A DNA stretch of 9,192 bases, taken from positions 1 to 9,192 of the forward strand of contig JANOSH010000035.1 of assembly GCA_031415695.1 (NCBI GenBank), given 5' to 3'. Origin of the DNA: JANOSH01 sp031415695. GTDB lineage: Bacteria > Actinomycetota > Acidimicrobiia > Acidimicrobiales > Ilumatobacteraceae. Position numbers and translations under genes: made by a program. Under the pieces are notes generated by a model that saw nothing but the letters and a program-made list of their open reading frames with translations, was not told the origin of the DNA and did no database searches. Below are positions 6,437 through 9,192 of the stretch, in pieces (positions within the stretch are counted from its first letter, which is position 1; each line of letters starts with the position of its first letter).

Positions 6437-7816
6437 TCAGCGTTCGGCGATGTGGAAGGGGACGCCGCCAACGGGTCGGTTGACGACCGTTCCGACTGGT
6501 TGGGGAATGTTGTCGTCCGTGGGGGTGACGTCGAGTCGTTGGGCGAAGCGAGCGATCATCAGGACGAGTTCCATTTGGGCGAGGGCGAATCCGATGCACA
6601 TGTGTGGCCCACGTCCGAACGGGACCCACGCCCGGTCGGTGCTCGCTTTTTGTTCGCCGGTCAGACTCAGATGTCGGTCGGGATTGAACACCAATGGTTC
6701 CGTCCATGTGTTGGGGTCGCGTCCGGCCAGATATGGCGACCAAGCGATCAAGGTTCCCTTCTTGATCGTGTGATCACCGATGCGGACGTCGTCGGCGGCG
6801 ACCCGAGCGCCGATCAGCCCGGCCGGATGAAGGCGTAGCGATTCGTGGACGACTCGCTGGGCGTATTCGAGTTGGTTGAGTGTGGCATCGTCGGGTTGCC
6901 GGCGTAGCACGTCGGACGGTCCGAGAACGCGCTCGGCCTCGGCGCGTAGCCGGTCCCACACCGTTGGTTCGAGCGCTGCGCACCACAGCAGCCATGCGAA
7001 CGTGGATGCGGTGGTGTCGTATCCAGCTCCGATGAGGGTGTCGATCTGGTCGCGGATTTCGGCGTCGGTGAGGGTGCGGTCAATGGCGATCACCTCGAGG
7101 ATGTCCAGCGGGTCACCGGTGGGGTGTGTTCGGCGGTCGGCAATCTCCTCATCGATGATCTGGTCGATGCGGCGACGGTCGGCTCGGACCTTCGATCGAG
7201 AGGTGAACGGGATCGGGTGTGGGAGTTGGTTGATACCGGGGGCTTCGATGAACGCCTGTGCCCGTTGAAACAGATCGCTGAACTCATCGACACGTCGCGC
7301 CAGTCGTTCACCGAAGAAGGCGTGGAGGGTGACGCCGAGGATCAGCTCACGACCCACTGGGTAGAGATCGATCGGGCGAGTCTGCGGTTGGTCGCGGAGT
7401 CGGGCGATGACCTGGTCGATCGCCGAGTCGGTCCGTTCGATGATCATCGGAATCCATCCGTTCAAACGCGGCCGGGTGAATGCTCGCTGCACCGCGCCCC
7501 GCCGACGTTGATGATCGGCACCGTCGGAGACGATCATCGATCGTTTGCCGACGACGAAGCGGACCCCGATGACGTTGAATTTGTGTTTCCACCGGAACGT
7601 GTCGGCTTTCATCGAGAACATCTCGTGGATCAGGGTCGGGTCGCCGATCACGACGATCCGCAGTCCGGGACCACCGAGGGAGCAGATCGGGCCGTATATC
7701 GCGTTCAACTCGTCGAGCGCCGGGGCGAGGTCGCTGAACAGGTGGCGTACCCGGCGCAGGTTCTCCCGTCCGCGAGGTCCCGGAATCGGCGTGGCAGGCG
7801 TCAAGGTCGTGGTCAC
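6437..7816 (-). CDS. cytochrome P450 monooxygenase
   Basis: The 459-residue soluble heme enzyme inserts oxygen into an organic substrate using electrons from partner redox proteins. None of these partners is encoded in the window. A proline-rich N-terminus (PIPGPRG) leads into the fold. The I-helix motif is AGYDTT (264-269) with the oxygen-activating Asp-Thr pair, the K-helix ExxR is E325-S-L-R328, and the heme-binding loop is FGRGPHMCIG (400-409) with Cys407 as iron ligand. No key residue is missing. The GTG at 7816 overlaps the stop of the upstream membrane-protein gene by 4 bp (GTGA) and lacks its own ribosome binding site, so translation is probably coupled. The substrate is unknown and I do not assign a CYP family. 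Confidence 0.95.
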   Translation of the reverse strand: MTTTLTPATPIPGPRGRENLRRVRHLFSDLAPALDELNAIYGPICSLGGPGLRIVVIGDPTLIHEMFSMKADTFRWKHKFNVIGVRFVVGKRSMIVSDGADHQRRRGAVQRAFTRPRLNGWIPMIIERTDSAIDQVIARLRDQPQTRPIDLYPVGRELILGVTLHAFFGERLARRVDEFSDLFQRAQAFIEAPGINQLPHPIPFTSRSKVRADRRRIDQIIDEEIADRRTHPTGDPLDILEVIAIDRTLTDAEIRDQIDTLIGAGYDTTASTFAWLLWCAALEPTVWDRLRAEAERVLGPSDVLRRQPDDATLNQLEYAQRVVHESLRLHPAGLIGARVAADDVRIGDHTIKKGTLIAWSPYLAGRDPNTWTEPLVFNPDRHLSLTGEQKASTDRAWVPFGRGPHMCIGFALAQMELVLMIARFAQRLDVTPTDDNIPQPVGTVVNRPVGGVPFHIAER

Positions 7817-8403
7817 CGTGTCGGCTTCGCCGACTGAGCGCCGTCGCTCGTCCGGGAGATACCCAGACCGAGCCGAGCAAGCCCGACGGCGGCAAGGACG
7901 CAGGCGGTGGTGACGCCCCAGCTTTGCGCGTCGGAGTAGTCACTGTGACGCCCTGGTGCACCGAGTTTCGCGTTCACTGCGACGACGGCGACGGCGAGAC
8001 CGGCGAGCAGTGCGCCGCCAACCCATGCCGCGTCTCGCCCGCTGGGCGAGCCGGTGGCCGCAAGCGCGGCCCACCCTGCTGCCAGCAGGACAGCCCACAG
8101 CGGAAAGGCCCACGCCGCGACCGTCGAAACGGTGCCGACGATGGCCAGCGCGACGGCGGCGTTCCGCGCACCGGAGCGGGCTCCCTCCTTCGATGTGTAG
8201 ATCACGATCATGACGGTCGTGGCAGCGGCAGCGATCAGCAGAACCACGCTGAACAACGCGTAGGGACCCTCCCAGTCTCCGTCGGCGTTCTCGGCGCGAA
8301 GGCGTCCGGCCCCGCCCGCAGCGAGCCAGAGGGCGGCGGCAACGAGCGGCGCGGCGCTCGGCAGCTTGGGTTCGGACCGACTTGGGACAGTTGTTGGCTG
8401 CAC
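7813..8403 (-). CDS. hypothetical polytopic membrane protein coupled to the P450
   Basis: A 196-residue Ala/Val/Leu-rich protein with five or six hydrophobic helices (near 17-33, 48-69, 81-99, 101-117, 126-144, 162-180). I do not recognise the family. The GTG at 8403 has AGGAG 6 nt upstream. Start codon, binding site and leader are near copies of those of sodC, although the proteins are unrelated. It forms a two-gene operon with the P450 through a GTGA overlap, so it may support the enzyme at the membrane or share its substrate. That is inference from position only. Confidence 0.8.
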   Translation of the reverse strand: MQPTTVPSRSEPKLPSAAPLVAAALWLAAGGAGRLRAENADGDWEGPYALFSVVLLIAAAATTVMIVIYTSKEGARSGARNAAVALAIVGTVSTVAAWAFPLWAVLLAAGWAALAATGSPSGRDAAWVGGALLAGLAVAVVAVNAKLGAPGRHSDYSDAQSWGVTTACVLAAVGLARLGLGISRTSDGAQSAKPTR

Positions 8404-8480
8404 GGTGCGCTCCTGGCTGTTGTTGTCCTTGACGTGTGCATGATCTCTGTCGCGCCGGCCGCCGCACGCGGTTCGGCCCT
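8401..8480 (-). repeat. leader/promoter repeat, copy B (upstream of the membrane protein-P450 operon)
   Basis: This copy aligns without gaps to 2337-2416 (64 of 80 positions). Differences cluster in a 5-nt block of the leader (8424-8428) and in the spacer between the promoter hexamers. The hexamers, the CACGTCAA word and the ribosome binding site are identical. Similarity ends abruptly after 8480. Confidence 0.85.
8446..8474 (-). promoter_or_regulatory. predicted ECF-type promoter of the membrane protein-P450 operon
   Basis: On the minus strand GAACCG (8474-8469), a 17-nt spacer and GACAGA (8451-8446) are identical in hexamers and spacing to the sodC promoter. Transcription would start near 8439. 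Confidence 0.55.
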
Positions 8481-8760
8481 CATGGAAGAACCGGCGAGTG
8501 CCTCGATCCGGTCGACGACCTCAAGGTAGAGCGGCCGGCACGGATCGGGTCGGGCACTGCGTCAACGTCCCCACTCATCGCTGAGACGCTACTTCGATGG
8601 GGAGTAGCACCTCAAGGTTTCGACGTATGAACGAGTCTTATGAGGAGAAGTCTCTCTCGTCAAGCGGAATCAGATCAAAGGTTTTCCGGACCTGGAGAGC
8701 CGCTCTCATGCACGATGTGGAGATCCGTCGGTCGTCTCCGTGTGGGGTGATGCGGCTCGT
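8481..8760. other. intergenic region with no supported gene
   Basis: Between the promoter of the membrane-protein operon and that of the second sigma gene I see no credible coding region. The short open frame at 8597-8824 reads without recognisable features and runs into the sigma gene. A further GAACCG at 8488-8493, followed 17 nt later by GTCGAC, could be a second sigma promoter, but the -10 match is weak. TCCGTCG at 8724-8730 lies about 37 bp before the -35 element, at a distance similar to a TCCGTCG word in the other intergenic region. Confidence 0.4.
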
Positions 8761-8789
8761 GAACCGACAGCTGGCAGTTGCGCGACTAT
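8761..8789 (+). promoter_or_regulatory. predicted promoter of the second ECF sigma gene
   Basis: GAACCG (8761-8766) is followed after 17 nt by GACTAT (8784-8789). As with the first sigma gene, the sequence is GTGAACCGA at the -35 position, and the predicted start falls at about 8796 on the inner GTG. This again gives a leaderless mRNA. The -10 match is weaker than at the effector operons. Confidence 0.45.
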
Positions 8790-8795
8790 GTGGGC

Positions 8796-9101
8796 GTGAG
8801 TGTGGATTCGTTGTCGCCGAGTGATGCGGAGCTGGTTGCCGCGATCGCCGATTGTGATCGGGCCGCGCTCCGCCAGTTGTATCTGCGTCATCAGCCGTGG
8901 TTGACGGCGAGGCTTCGCCATCGCTGCTCGGACAGCGACGTGGTTGCCGAGGCCGTACAGGACACGTTCTTGGCGGTGTGGCGCGGCGCCGGCGGGTGGA
9001 GCGGAGCCGGCGAGCCGACCGCGTGGATCTGGGGGACCTCCGGCACCGTGAAGACACGGATGATGCGGGCCCGCATCCAACTTAGAGGAGCATTGGCGTG
9101 A
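8796..9101 (+). CDS. ECF sigma factor paralogue with a large internal deletion
   Basis: The open frame encodes 101 residues against about 180 for its intact paralogue at 2552. Region 2 is well kept (DAELVAAI, AEAVQDTF at 52-59, TAWIWG at 75-80). The sequence then jumps through one Thr (81) straight to SGTVKTR (82-88), the end of region 4. About 78 codons are missing in frame: the promoter-melting tail, the linker and most of the helix-turn-helix. The protein should not read -35 elements normally. It could be a dead gene, or a region-2 protein that only binds core polymerase or the anti-sigma factor. The start is taken as GTG 8796 by alignment; TTG 8778 and GTG 8790 are alternatives. It overlaps the next gene by GTGA. 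Confidence 0.75.
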   Translation: MSVDSLSPSDAELVAAIADCDRAALRQLYLRHQPWLTARLRHRCSDSDVVAEAVQDTFLAVWRGAGGWSGAGEPTAWIWGTSGTVKTRMMRARIQLRGALA

Positions 9102-9192
9102 ACGTGACCCATATCGATGAACAACTGTTGATCGGCTACTGCGAGCTGTCGGTGACAGCGGCGACGGCCAGTGCGATCGAGGCGCACCTGTT
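9098..9192 (+). CDS. second zinc-binding anti-sigma factor, N-terminal part (runs off the window)
   Basis: Only the first 31 codons are present. H5 and H30 are separated by 24 residues, the same spacing as H8 and H33 of the first anti-sigma factor, so the Hx24H half of the zinc motif is kept. The Cx2C half would lie just beyond the edge. The GTG at 9098 has AGAGGAG (9084-9090) upstream and overlaps the sigma stop by 4 bp. By analogy with the first operon it should bind the adjacent sigma protein. Whether ABC transporter genes follow cannot be seen. Confidence 0.7.
   Translation, partial: MNVTHIDEQLLIGYCELSVTAATASAIEAHL

Noticed and set aside
7124..7837. 237-residue open frame on the plus strand over the P450 gene
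   Set aside because: It is the shadow of a P450 with complete heme, ExxR and I-helix motifs; the peptide has no recognisable feature.
2131..8467. similar short peptides (RQRSCTRQ...QQPGAH) in minus-strand frames at about 2340-2400 and 8404-8460
   Set aside because: The similarity reflects the duplicated promoter-leader DNA. The frames run out of register into sodC and the membrane-protein gene, and differences are not confined to third codon positions.
1..9192. CRISPR array or rRNA gene
   Set aside because: There are no regularly spaced repeats of sufficient length and no rRNA-like sequence.

Overview
The window looks like chromosomal DNA of a high-GC actinobacterium. The support is a high G+C content, frequent GTG starts, 4-bp ATGA/GTGA gene overlaps, an ECF sigma factor paired with a zinc-binding anti-sigma factor, and apparently leaderless promoters. 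I cannot name the genus.

Left edge (1-607): this is a scarred, probably mobile-element-derived stretch. It holds the 3' part of a tRNA-Met(CAT) gene (107-154) whose 5' half is absent, followed by a strong terminator hairpin. After these come short repeats and a frameshifted remnant of an IS3-type transposase OrfA (about 421-590).

Module 1 (608-6353): two divergent operons leave a shared control region at 2340-2551. Leftwards run sodC (exported Cu/Zn superoxide dismutase) and then a secreted beta-propeller lipoprotein. Rightwards runs a tightly coupled operon: ECF sigma factor, zinc-finger anti-sigma factor with six membrane helices, ABC ATPase, membrane permease, and a further membrane protein.

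Module 2 (6437 to the right edge): the architecture is repeated. Leftwards run a polytopic membrane protein and a cytochrome P450, joined by a GTGA overlap. Rightwards run a second ECF sigma gene, a paralogue of the first, and a second zinc-binding anti-sigma gene cut by the window end. The second sigma gene has lost about 78 codons in frame, removing nearly all of region 4.

The most notable signal is regulatory. An ungapped stretch of 80 nt (64 identities by my hand count) precedes both sodC and the unrelated membrane-protein gene, and includes the start codon, ribosome binding site and leader. Within it, and also before both sigma genes, I find GAACCG, a 17-nt spacer, then a GAC/CAC-type -10 element. 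In front of the sigma genes this motif ends 5-6 nt before homologous inner start codons, which predicts leaderless mRNAs. The simplest reading is a small autoregulated ECF regulon, duplicated in place. It would link a membrane-sensed signal to exported superoxide detoxification, a lipoprotein, an ABC transporter and a P450. The regulon, its stimulus and its biochemical logic are inferences; the repeats, overlaps and domain motifs are seen directly.
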